DNA of 64,000 nucleotides from Ferrovibrio xuzhouensis (lineage in GTDB: Bacteria > Pseudomonadota > Alphaproteobacteria > Ferrovibrionales > Ferrovibrionaceae), in the NCBI RefSeq assembly GCF_042648965.1, contig NZ_JBHRYJ010000001.1:62001-126000 (forward strand), given 5' to 3'. The notes under the pieces are model-generated. The model saw only the letters and a list, made by a program, of their open reading frames with translations. It made no database searches and had not been told where the DNA came from. The position numbers and the translations under genes are program-made. Shown here piece by piece: positions 25,278-32,982 of this stretch; position 1 is the first letter of the stretch; each line of letters begins with the position of its first letter.

Positions 25278-26303
25278 TTATTCATTACTATAGGCTTGCT
25301 TCCGATGCAAAATGCTTTGATGCCAGCGCCAGGCCGAGGCCACGATGGTCTCAAGGTCCGATACCGCCGGCTGCCAGCCCAGCACACGCCTGGCGCGTGT
25401 AGCGTCCGCCAGCAGGATCGCCGGGTCGCCCGGCCGGCGCTGCTCGATCCGGGTCGGGATTTTCCGGCCGGTCACCTGCCCGGCTGTTGCCAGAACCTCG
25501 CGCACGGTCGCCCCCTGGCCATGGCCGAGATTGAAGGCATGGGCGCCCACGGCCTGCTGCAGGTATTGCAGCGCCAGCACATGGGCATCGGCCAGGTCGC
25601 AGACATGGACATAATCGCGCAGGCAGGTACCGTCCCGGGTCGGATAATCCGCCCCGTAGATTGACAGGGCCGCACGCTCGCCGGCTGCCACCTCCAGGAT
25701 CAGCGGCACAAGGTGAGTCTCGATATGATGGGCCTCGCCGATGTCGCCGCAAGAACTCGCGCCGGCGGCATTGAAATACCGCAGCGACACCGAATGCAGG
25801 CCATAGGCGCGGGCATAGTCGCGCAGGATCGTTTCGACCATCCGTTTGCTGTCGCCATAGGGGCTGACCGGCAGTTGCGGATGCTGTTCGGAGATCGGGC
25901 TGACCTCCGGTTCGCCATAGACGGCGGCGCTGGACGAAAAGACGATGCGCTCGATGCCGTTGCGGCGCATGGCATCGAGCAGGCAGAGCGTGCCGGCCAC
26001 GTTATGGGCGTAATACAGCGCCGGATCGCGCACCGATTCGCTTGAGATGATCAGGCCGGCCAGATGGATGACCGCGACCGGACGGTAGCGGCGCATCACC
26101 TCGTCCAGACGTGCCGGATCCTGCAGGTCGCCGCCTTCGAGCGGCCCCCAGCGCACCGCCCAGGCATGACCTGACATCAGGTTATCGTAGGTAACCGGCA
26201 GATAGCCGGCCTCGGCGACCGCCTTGCAGACATGACTGCCGATATAACCTGCCCCGCCGGCGATCAGCAGGGCCGGACGGTCCTCCTCCTCAAAGGCGGC
26301 CAT
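25278..26303 (-). CDS. galE: UDP-glucose 4-epimerase
   Basis: A 341-residue NAD-dependent epimerase that interconverts UDP-glucose and UDP-galactose. It has the Rossmann loop LIAGGAGYIGSHVCKAVAEA, the active-site SSSAAVYG, the Tyr-Lys pair shown as YGDSKRMVE and family motifs LRYFNAAGA and GTCLRDYVHVCDLADAHV. The usual YxxxK is shifted by one residue type but in place. It overlaps manC by 14 bp. A strong GAGGAGGAGG lies just inside the assigned start, so a slightly later non-ATG start is possible. It supplies UDP-galactose for the polymer. Confidence 0.93.
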   Translation of the reverse strand: MAAFEEEDRPALLIAGGAGYIGSHVCKAVAEAGYLPVTYDNLMSGHAWAVRWGPLEGGDLQDPARLDEVMRRYRPVAVIHLAGLIISSESVRDPALYYAHNVAGTLCLLDAMRRNGIERIVFSSSAAVYGEPEVSPISEQHPQLPVSPYGDSKRMVETILRDYARAYGLHSVSLRYFNAAGASSCGDIGEAHHIETHLVPLILEVAAGERAALSIYGADYPTRDGTCLRDYVHVCDLADAHVLALQYLQQAVGAHAFNLGHGQGATVREVLATAGQVTGRKIPTRIEQRRPGDPAILLADATRARRVLGWQPAVSDLETIVASAWRWHQSILHRKQAYSNE

Positions 26304-27753
26304 AACTGTCCGCCAGACGCACGATATCGTCTTCGCCGAGATAGGAGCCGGACTGGACCTCGATCAGGTGCAGCGGCAGCTTGCCGGGATTGCCGAGCCG
26401 GTGTGCGGCACCGATCGGGATGTAGACGGACTCGTTTTCGCGCACCAGCATGCTCTCGCCGTCGCGCTCGACCATGGCCGTGCCGTGTACGACCACCCAA
26501 TGCTCCGAACGATGGAAATGCTTCTGCAGGCTGAGCTTCTCGCCCGGCTTGACGGTCAGGCGCTTGACCTGGAAGCGCTCCCCGGTATCGACGGACATGT
26601 AAGAACCCCAGGGGCGGTTGGTCTTGCGGTGACCGAGCGATTCCTGGCGGTTGCGCTGCTTCAGGGCCTCGACGATCTGCCCGACCTCGCCGACCCGGTC
26701 GGCGGCGGCAACCAATACCGCATCATCGGTATTCACCACCACCACATTATCGAGACCAATGACCGCCAGCAGCTTGCCGTCGGCCCGCAGGTAGGAGTTG
26801 CTGACATCATGGGCGATCACATCGCCGGAAATGACATTGCCTTCGGCATCGGCGTCGCCGACCTCGTGCAGGGCCTGCCATGACCCGAGATCATTCCATG
26901 CCATGTCAACGGGGATGACCGCAGCCTGAGCGGTATGCTCCATGACGGCCCGGTCGATCGACAGGGCCGGCGCATTCGCGAATGTGCCGCGGTCAAGGCG
27001 GAAGAATCCAAGATCCTCCTGCCCGCGCTCCACGGCCTGCTCGCAGGCCTCCAGCATGGCCGGATGCAGCTGGCCCACCTGATCGAGATAATGGCTGGCC
27101 GACATCAGGAAGATGCCGCTGTTCCACAGGAAGGCGCCGCTGTCCAGGTAGCGGGCCGCGGTTTCTGCATCCGGCTTCTCGACGAACCGGTCGACATGGC
27201 GGACATGGTCGGCCCCTTCAAGGACCGGGCCGATCTTGATATAGCCATAGCCGGTTTCCGGGCGCGTCGGCTTGATGCCGAACGTGACCAGCCGCCCGGC
27301 ATCGGCCGGCGACAGGCCGGCCTGCACGGCCATATGCAGTGCTTCCACCGCGCCGATGGCATGATCGGCTGGCTGCACCAGCATCATCGCCCCGGGTTCG
27401 CGGCGGTTCAGCAACAGGGCCGCCGCCGTCAGCGCCGGTCCGGTGTTGCGGCCGACCGGCTCGAGAATGATCTGCTGCGCGGAAACACCGACCTGCTGAA
27501 GCTGTTCCTCGATCATGAAGCGATGATCTTCGTTGCAGACGATGATCGGTTCGGCATATCCGGCATCGGACAGGTTGCGCAGGACCGTCTCCTGCAGCAG
27601 CGTGTGCTCGGAGGTCAGCGGCAGCAGCTGCTTCGGGTAGGACGCCCGCGACAGCGGCCACAGGCGCGTGCCTGAGCCGCCAGCCAGAATGACGGGATGA
27701 ATGCGAAAGCTGGTCTGCTCCAGCAGCCGGCTGGTATCCGTCACGGCATTCAT
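26290..27753 (-). CDS. manC: Mannose-1-phosphate guanylyltransferase / mannose-6-phosphate isomerase
   Basis: A 487-residue bifunctional enzyme. The N-terminal transferase domain has HPVILAGGSGTRLWPLSRAS (nucleotide-binding signature) and RFVEKPDAETAARYL (the VEKP motif). The C-terminal cupin isomerase domain has NRPWGSYMSVDTGERFQVKR and the metal-binding block KLSLQKHFHRSEHWVVVHGT. It makes GDP-mannose, the precursor used by Gmd. The start at 27753 has GAGG 7 nt upstream; an ATG at 27771 is possible. It opens the unit manC-galE-barrel protein, with a motif copy 57 bp upstream. Confidence 0.95.
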   Translation of the reverse strand: MNAVTDTSRLLEQTSFRIHPVILAGGSGTRLWPLSRASYPKQLLPLTSEHTLLQETVLRNLSDAGYAEPIIVCNEDHRFMIEEQLQQVGVSAQQIILEPVGRNTGPALTAAALLLNRREPGAMMLVQPADHAIGAVEALHMAVQAGLSPADAGRLVTFGIKPTRPETGYGYIKIGPVLEGADHVRHVDRFVEKPDAETAARYLDSGAFLWNSGIFLMSASHYLDQVGQLHPAMLEACEQAVERGQEDLGFFRLDRGTFANAPALSIDRAVMEHTAQAAVIPVDMAWNDLGSWQALHEVGDADAEGNVISGDVIAHDVSNSYLRADGKLLAVIGLDNVVVVNTDDAVLVAAADRVGEVGQIVEALKQRNRQESLGHRKTNRPWGSYMSVDTGERFQVKRLTVKPGEKLSLQKHFHRSEHWVVVHGTAMVERDGESMLVRENESVYIPIGAAHRLGNPGKLPLHLIEVQSGSYLGEDDIVRLADSYGRL

Positions 27754-27810
27754 TGTCGACCTCGCTGTCATATGTGCAACGATCCGACTATCTTCGGGCC
27801 ACGCCGTATC

Positions 27811-27835
27811 GGCCAGTGATCTTCCTGTGTCTGCA
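27811..27835 (-). promoter_or_regulatory. Candidate operator, exopolysaccharide motif (site F)
   Basis: Read toward manC, the element contains GACACAGGAAGATCACTGG and matches the element ahead of the glycosyltransferase at 8103 at 22 of 25 bases. It sits in the 89-bp gap between the kinase stop and manC, so manC can be transcribed separately from the kinase operon. A GATAGT hexamer about 21 bp downstream could serve as -10. Confidence 0.6.
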
Positions 27836-27842
27836 GACTCAA

Positions 27843-29480
27843 CTATCCTGCAAGAGGCAGCTTGATGCGCATGCTGAGGCCGCCGCTGATGCGGTTGATC
27901 GCTTCTATGCTGCCGCCCAGGGCCTCGACATTCCGGCGCACGATCCACAGGCCGAGGCCGGCATGAGCGGCGCCTTCACCGGACTCGCGATCGCGCCGCG
28001 GCCGCAGCGAAAAATAGCGATCGAACACATGCTCCAGTTTTTCCTGCGCGATGCCCGGCCCTTCGTCATCCACATGCAGGTGCACCCAGCCGTTGTCGCG
28101 GAACAGGTAGACTGAAATGCCGCTGCCTGCCGGCGAAAAGCTGATCGCATTCGACAGGATATTTTCGAATGCAATATCGATGACACCGGCACCGGACCAA
28201 ACGAGTGCGTTTTCCTCAAGCACCCGGATCAGGCGGATATTGCGGTCGCCCAGCGTTTCGCGATAACGATACAGGATATCACCGACCACATCGGTTACGT
28301 TGACCGCCATGCGCGGCGCATCGATCATGTCCGCCGTATCGTGATCCAGCCGTTGCGCGGCATTCACCATGGCATACAACCGGCGTACCGACGCATCGAC
28401 CAGCCGGATGGCCCGCTGGCCCCGCGGATTTTCCGCCGCCACCATATTCCGGATCGGTTCCATGGCCGACTGGATCGTGCTGATCGGGCCCTTGAAGGAA
28501 TGGGCGTTGTCTTCGGCGGTCTGGCGGATGTCATGGGCCACCCGGCGCAGGTCGCGCACCAGATAATCGAAATCGACTGCCACACTGGTCAGTTCGGGGA
28601 CCACGGCCCGGTTGGCGAACGGCCGGGCCCGACCGCGGCCCTGGCGGATTTCGCGGGCGACGCGGCGGAAATGATGCAGGCTGCGCCACACGCTGACCGC
28701 GACCAGGGTCGCCAGCAGGGCAAAGGCCAGATAGATGGCCGCGGCAATCCGTACCTCGCGGGTCTGCCAGTACGACCGTCCGATCGAGATATTCAGGAAT
28801 TCGGTGGCCGGATGCGACGAGACCAGCACCCAGCAGCCCCAGCGGGACTGGATCGGCAGCACTGCGGTCAGGATTTCCTCATGCCCGTCCGGCTGCCGGT
28901 AGCGCAGGTCGAGCGGCGTATTCCATTCGCAGCTGTCGGCCAGCTGTCGCAGCACGCCGTGCTCGGCCAGGCTCTGGAGTTCCGCCCCGACCCCGTTGGC
29001 GGCCACTTCCGGCGCCGATGCGATATAGTAGAAGCTGCCGCCGGCCGCCGTGCCGGCCGGGCGGAACATCAGCTTGAGAAACGTGCGGCCGTCGTTGAAT
29101 CGCGCCAGCATCTGATTCATCGCCTTGTGCGGCAGACCATCCGGGCGATCAAGCAAGGGGGTCAGCGCCTGGGCGATCAGCCAGCTGCGCTGCTGGATGC
29201 CGCGACTGACCAGTTCCCGGCGCTGGGTGTCGGCACTTTCGAACTGCCCGTACAGGACGATCGGCAGCGCGATGAACACCCCGATCAGCAGGACCAGCTT
29301 GAGCGTCAGCGAATGCGCCAGCCGGCGGACAAGCCGAAGGCGCCTACGCCATGGACGTTTCGCTCCGCCATCTGTAGCCGAAGGCCAGGAAGTTTTCGAT
29401 TTCGGAGAAGTCCGGATCAATGGCGCGGAACTTGTTGCGAATTCTCTTGATGGAAGAGCGGACATTGGTTCGGTATCCAT
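27843..29480 (-). CDS. Membrane sensor histidine kinase
   Basis: A 545-residue kinase. A basic cytoplasmic N-terminus is followed by a first helix (LTLKLVLLIGVFIALPIVLY), a periplasmic sensor of about 160 residues, a second helix (AAAIYLAFALLATLVAVSVW) and a HAMP-like linker. The phospho-acceptor box is unusual, AHSFKGPISTIQSAMEPIRN instead of HELRTPL. The ATP-binding part has the N box (FENILSNAISFSP), VDDEGPGI and AGLGLWIVRRNVEALGG. The start is uncertain: no good start codon lies after the response-regulator stop, so the reading frames overlap by about 120-137 bp. It lies directly upstream of manC, so it probably senses an envelope signal for exopolysaccharide control. Confidence 0.88.
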   Translation of the reverse strand: MDTEPMSALPSREFATSSAPLIRTSPKSKTSWPSATDGGAKRPWRRRLRLVRRLAHSLTLKLVLLIGVFIALPIVLYGQFESADTQRRELVSRGIQQRSWLIAQALTPLLDRPDGLPHKAMNQMLARFNDGRTFLKLMFRPAGTAAGGSFYYIASAPEVAANGVGAELQSLAEHGVLRQLADSCEWNTPLDLRYRQPDGHEEILTAVLPIQSRWGCWVLVSSHPATEFLNISIGRSYWQTREVRIAAAIYLAFALLATLVAVSVWRSLHHFRRVAREIRQGRGRARPFANRAVVPELTSVAVDFDYLVRDLRRVAHDIRQTAEDNAHSFKGPISTIQSAMEPIRNMVAAENPRGQRAIRLVDASVRRLYAMVNAAQRLDHDTADMIDAPRMAVNVTDVVGDILYRYRETLGDRNIRLIRVLEENALVWSGAGVIDIAFENILSNAISFSPAGSGISVYLFRDNGWVHLHVDDEGPGIAQEKLEHVFDRYFSLRPRRDRESGEGAAHAGLGLWIVRRNVEALGGSIEAINRISGGLSMRIKLPLAG

Positions 29481-30174
29481 TCTCTCCGTCTCCGGCTATG
29501 AAACCCGCATGATGCACGCAGTCATAAATCGCCCGGTAGGTGACATACTCGTCGACATTCTGCACCAACAGCCGAATGATGTTGAATTCGACCACGGTCA
29601 GATTCAGGTCCTGGTCCCGCCACACGGCGCGGCTGACTTTCGGCCGCAGCACGAGTTCGCCGCAAGCGATCGTTTCCTCATGCCGCTCCGCCGGCGGCAG
29701 CTTGCCTGCTTCGCAGATCAGGCGAATCCGTTTTGCCAGGATGGCGGCGCCGCGCGACTTGTTGACGAAATCCATCGCGCCGCCATCAAGGGCGGCATTC
29801 TCGTAGGCCGCCGCCGGCATGCCGGTCAGGAAGACGACGGGGACGGCAATGCCGCGCCTACGCGCCTGGCCGAGCAGATCGAGGCCCGAGGTACCCGGCA
29901 GGCGCCAGTCCAGCACTACCACGTCGCTGCTGTTGCCGGCCGCAAAATAGTCCAGCATCGACGGCCCGTCGGGCAGGCCGGTAACGTGGAACCCGAGGTC
30001 TTCCAGCTCGGCGCCGATCGCCTCGCGGAAGTCGTCGTCGTCGTCGACCAGCACGATGCGCAGGGCATCGCCCGCTTCCGACGATATCAGGTGCTGCGGC
30101 GGCGCAGCACTATCGGTGCGCCCAGGAGCGAAGCCTGGCGGTACATTGGCGTTTGCTCTGATCAGTGCCGTCAT
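29344..30174 (-). CDS. OmpR-family response regulator
   Basis: A 276-residue DNA-binding regulator. About 35 residues of low-complexity N-terminus precede the receiver (IVLVDDDDDFREA, phospho-acceptor Asp in VVVLDWRLPGTSG, Thr in VFLTGMP, Lys in FVNKSRG). A winged-helix domain follows (LTVVEFNIIRLLVQN, ending ENFLAFGYRWR). It is the partner of the kinase gene that overlaps its 3' end. GAGG lies about 9 nt before the ATG. The start overlaps the lipoprotein gene by 65 bp. It is a candidate, not proven, binder of the shared exopolysaccharide motif. Confidence 0.88.
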   Translation of the reverse strand: MTALIRANANVPPGFAPGRTDSAAPPQHLISSEAGDALRIVLVDDDDDFREAIGAELEDLGFHVTGLPDGPSMLDYFAAGNSSDVVVLDWRLPGTSGLDLLGQARRRGIAVPVVFLTGMPAAAYENAALDGGAMDFVNKSRGAAILAKRIRLICEAGKLPPAERHEETIACGELVLRPKVSRAVWRDQDLNLTVVEFNIIRLLVQNVDEYVTYRAIYDCVHHAGFIAGDGENGYRTNVRSSIKRIRNKFRAIDPDFSEIENFLAFGYRWRSETSMA

Positions 30175-30574
30175 CTCCGTTTACCTCATAGCTGAGTGAG
30201 TGAAGCGTGTTGGTGTGAACATCGGGATAGAGCGAAATATCAAGGGTGCAGCGACCGTAGCGATAGCGCCAAACCTCGGCCGGCGGCTCCTGCTCCTGCT
30301 CGGCAGGCGAGCCGAGCATGCCGCGCAGCTGGTCGGCATTCAGGCCGACCAGTATGGGATCGCCGGCATTGTCGGACGGTGACCGGCCGGCAGGCCCGAG
30401 CGAGGCTGTGGCTGCGGTGCGGGGGGATTTTTCCGGGGCTGTCGGCGTGGCCGCTCTGCTGCCGGACTGCGGTGGCAGCCGGAAGTCGGCACCCAGCGGC
30501 CAGCGGCGTGAATCGCAGGCCGAGAGTGTTGCCAGGCAGGCGCACAGCACCATCCATGTACCGGCCCCTTTCAT
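30110..30574 (-). CDS. Small outer-membrane-type lipoprotein (SmpA/BamE-like fold)
   Basis: A 154-residue lipoprotein with a short signal and lipobox LSAC at residues 17-20. A Pro/Ala/Ser-rich linker is followed by LVGLNADQLRGMLGSPAEQE and EVWRYRYGRCTLDISLYPD. The pattern of a short helix, then 'LG.P', then 'W.Y' with a Cys resembles the SmpA/OmlA fold. GGGAG lies about 6 nt upstream of the ATG. It shares an operon with the response regulator and kinase, so it may be an envelope sensor accessory for them. That role is inferred from position only. Confidence 0.72.
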   Translation of the reverse strand: MKGAGTWMVLCACLATLSACDSRRWPLGADFRLPPQSGSRAATPTAPEKSPRTAATASLGPAGRSPSDNAGDPILVGLNADQLRGMLGSPAEQEQEPPAEVWRYRYGRCTLDISLYPDVHTNTLHSLSYEVNGDDGTDQSKRQCTARLRSWAHR

Positions 30575-30626
30575 GATGCTCCCTGTTCGCGGTTTTATCG
30601 GGGTCTCAAAATCAACTGCCGCGTCT

Positions 30627-30643
30627 GGCACAATAGTCACACG
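30627..30643 (-). promoter_or_regulatory. Candidate operator, exopolysaccharide motif (site H)
   Basis: The plus strand reads GGCACAATAGTCACACG, sharing AATAGTCACAYG with the site ahead of manB (30878-30896). It lies 53 bp upstream of the lipoprotein gene, in reverse orientation relative to that gene, and about 370 bp from manB. It may serve either side of the 441-bp divergent region 30575-31015. Apart from the two motif copies, I see no gene in that region. Confidence 0.35.
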
Positions 30644-30877
30644 AACGCGGCGCCTGACGACGCTACGCCTCCTCTTCGCGTTTCCCCCTGATTATGGAAT
30701 CACTCCGTCAGCCATATGACCGGCCGGAGCGGGCTTGTCCGCCGCAATAAGGCGGATAACGAACGCCAGTCCGCAGATGCCTCCAGTCGCGAAGCCGCGG
30801 GACTCTTGTTCGCACCTGCAAAATATGAACAGGCATTTGCGGCGGTTCAAGGGCACAAAGACATGCCGGTGGCCGAA

Positions 30878-30896
30878 CCACAGAATAGTCACATGC
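30878..30896 (+). promoter_or_regulatory. Candidate operator, exopolysaccharide motif (site G)
   Basis: CCACAGAATAGTCACATGC lies 119 bp upstream of the manB start. It keeps the CACAG half and the TCACA end of the consensus but has TAG in place of TGR in the centre. A TCATAC hexamer 15 bp later may be the -10 element. Confidence 0.4.
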
Positions 30897-31015
30897 AAAT
30901 CGATTCTTTGTCATACCGGCCAGTGGATCGGGCCGGACACGCCTTTACCACACACAAGACCGGCGCCTTTCCTCTAAGAGCGAGGCATCGGTTGTGCGGC
31001 ACAGGAGAAAAGGCC

Positions 31016-32416
31016 ATGTCGAGGCAGAAGTTCGATCACAGCATCCTGCGGGAATACGACATCCGCGGCATCGTTGGTACGACGTTGCGCCCGAACGATG
31101 CCCAGAACCTCGGGCGGGCCTTCGGCACCATGGTCCGGCGCCACGGCGGCCAGACGGTTGCAGTCGGCCAGGACGGACGCCTCAGCTCACCCCAGATCGC
31201 CAACCGCTTCGCGCGCGGCCTGCGCAGTGCCGGCCTCGATGTGATCCGGATCGGCGTTGGTCCGACGCCGATGCTGTATTTCGCCGAACGTCACCTGAAG
31301 GCCGATGCCGGCGCCATGATCACCGGCTCGCACAACCCGCCGGACTACAATGGCTTCAAGCTGGTGCTTGGCGGCAAGACGATCTACGGCAAAGCGATCC
31401 AGGAACTGGGCGAAATCATCGACAGCGATGCGATGGAAACCGGCCAGGGCAGGTCGACCCGCCGCTCGGTGCTCGGCGCCTATGTGAAGCGGCTGCTGCA
31501 GGACACCGATCTCGCCCGCCCGCTGAACGTCGTCTGGGATCCCGGCAACGGCGCCGCCTGCCCGGTGGTGGAACGCCTCGTGCGGGCGATCCCCGGCCGC
31601 CACATCGTACTGAATGGCGAGGTCGATGGCGAATTTCCCGGCCACCACCCGGACCCGACCCTGCCGGAAACCCTTGAACAGTTGCGCCGGGAAGTGCACC
31701 GCCAGCATTGCGACCTCGGCATCGCCTTCGATGGCGACGGCGACCGCATCGGCGTGATCGACGACAGCGGCGACATCCTCTGGGGCGACCAACTGATGAT
31801 GCTGTGGGCCGAGGACGTGCTGCGCGCCCATCCGGGCGCCACCGTCATTGCCGATGTCAAAACCAGCCAGGCGCTGTTCGACACCGTGACGCGATACGGC
31901 GGCAAGCCGCTGATGTGGCGTACCGGCCATTCGCTGATCAAGGCCAAGATGCGGGAGACCGGTGCCCTGTTGGCCGGCGAGATGAGCGGGCATATCTTCT
32001 TTGCCGATCATTACTACGGCTTCGACGACGCGCTCTATGCGGCACTGCGGCTGCTGAACATCATCGCCCGCAACTCCCGCAGCCTGTCGGAACTGCACGC
32101 CCGCCTGCCGGCCATGATCAATACGCCGGAACTGCGCATCGACTGTCCGGAATCGCGGAAGTTCCCGGTCATCGAGGAGATCAAGGCGCGGCTGCGGTCG
32201 AACGGCACCGCACTCAACGACATCGACGGCATCCGGGTCAGCACCGACGAGGGCTGGTGGCTGCTGCGCGCCTCCAACACCCAGGACATTCTGGTGGCAC
32301 GCTGCGAAGCAAACGACGCCGAGGGCCTGGCGCGCCTGAAGGAAACCGTTGCCGGCCAGCTGCTGGCCAGCGGCATCCAGCCCGGGCCGATCCGGACCGC
32401 CTTCGGCGAACTCTGA
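31016..32416 (+). CDS. manB: Phosphomannomutase / phosphoglucomutase
   Basis: A 466-residue alpha-D-phosphohexomutase of the AlgC/ManB type. The four family sites are visible: REYDIRGIVGTTL at the N-terminus, the phosphoserine loop in MITGSHNPPDYNGFK, the metal-binding FDGDGDRIGVID and the sugar-binding GEMSGHIFF. A C-terminal phosphate-binding loop RASNTQDILVARCEA follows. It converts mannose-6-P to mannose-1-P (and probably glucose-6-P to glucose-1-P), feeding ManC. AGGAGA lies about 9 nt before the ATG. It stands alone, transcribed away from the regulator trio and toward regA. Confidence 0.94.
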   Translation: MSRQKFDHSILREYDIRGIVGTTLRPNDAQNLGRAFGTMVRRHGGQTVAVGQDGRLSSPQIANRFARGLRSAGLDVIRIGVGPTPMLYFAERHLKADAGAMITGSHNPPDYNGFKLVLGGKTIYGKAIQELGEIIDSDAMETGQGRSTRRSVLGAYVKRLLQDTDLARPLNVVWDPGNGAACPVVERLVRAIPGRHIVLNGEVDGEFPGHHPDPTLPETLEQLRREVHRQHCDLGIAFDGDGDRIGVIDDSGDILWGDQLMMLWAEDVLRAHPGATVIADVKTSQALFDTVTRYGGKPLMWRTGHSLIKAKMRETGALLAGEMSGHIFFADHYYGFDDALYAALRLLNIIARNSRSLSELHARLPAMINTPELRIDCPESRKFPVIEEIKARLRSNGTALNDIDGIRVSTDEGWWLLRASNTQDILVARCEANDAEGLARLKETVAGQLLASGIQPGPIRTAFGEL

Positions 32417-32436
32417 ATCCGGCCGGACTGGGCCGG

Positions 32437-32982
32437 TCAGTCCAGCCGCTTCTTGTCCAACTTGCGCGCCAGGGTACGCCGGTGCATGCCGAGCCGCCGG
32501 GCGGTCTCCGAGATGTTGAAGTCCGCTTCGGCGAGCGTCCGGTGGATCAATTCCCATTCCAGCGTCTTGATGTTGCTCGGCCGCTCCACCACGGGCGCCT
32601 CGGCATCCCCGTTCCGCTTGTTGAACGCCGCCTCGATATCGTCCGTATTGGACGGCTTGGCGAGATAATGGCAGGCCCCGAGCTTGATCGCCTCCACCGC
32701 GGTGCCGATGCTGGCATAACCGGTCAGCACGACAATCAGCATCCCGGGGTCATGTGCATGCAGGGCCTCGACACAGGCCAGACCCGAGGCGCCACCGAGC
32801 TTCAGGTCGACCACCGCATGGCTGGGACTGTGCGTCTTCAGGATCTCCTGCATCTGCTCCAGGCTGTCGGCCACCCGAGCCTCATAGCCACGCCGTTCGA
32901 AGGAGCGCTTCAGGGTGCGTGCAAAATCCGCGTCGTCCTCGACGATCAGCAGCCGCGGTCCGCCGGACATCTCGTCAGGCAT
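32437..32982 (-). CDS. regA: Redox response regulator RegA/PrrA/ActR
   Basis: A 181-residue response regulator. The receiver domain has LLIVEDDADFARTL, the phospho-acceptor Asp in HAVVDLKLGG, VLTGYAS and a Lys in LAKPSN. A short linker leads to a Fis-type helix-turn-helix, ISETARRLGMHRRTLARKLD, which is nearly invariant in the RegA/PrrA/ActR family. It controls energy metabolism genes in response to the redox state sensed by RegB. It overlaps regB by 8 bp and lies at the end of the quinol oxidase operon, an expected target. Confidence 0.95.
   Translation of the reverse strand: MPDEMSGGPRLLIVEDDADFARTLKRSFERRGYEARVADSLEQMQEILKTHSPSHAVVDLKLGGASGLACVEALHAHDPGMLIVVLTGYASIGTAVEAIKLGACHYLAKPSNTDDIEAAFNKRNGDAEAPVVERPSNIKTLEWELIHRTLAEADFNISETARRLGMHRRTLARKLDKKRLD

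Noticed and set aside
30716..31015. Upstream extension of manB and small open frames in the 30575-31015 gap
   Set aside because: The manB start at 31016 has a good ribosome-binding site and the family N-terminus begins there. The other small frames show no domain and cover the motif copies.
32417..32443. GGACT/AGTCC hairpin between manB and regA as a bidirectional terminator
   Set aside because: There is no T tract on either strand and the arm overlaps the end of regA, so the evidence is too weak for a feature.
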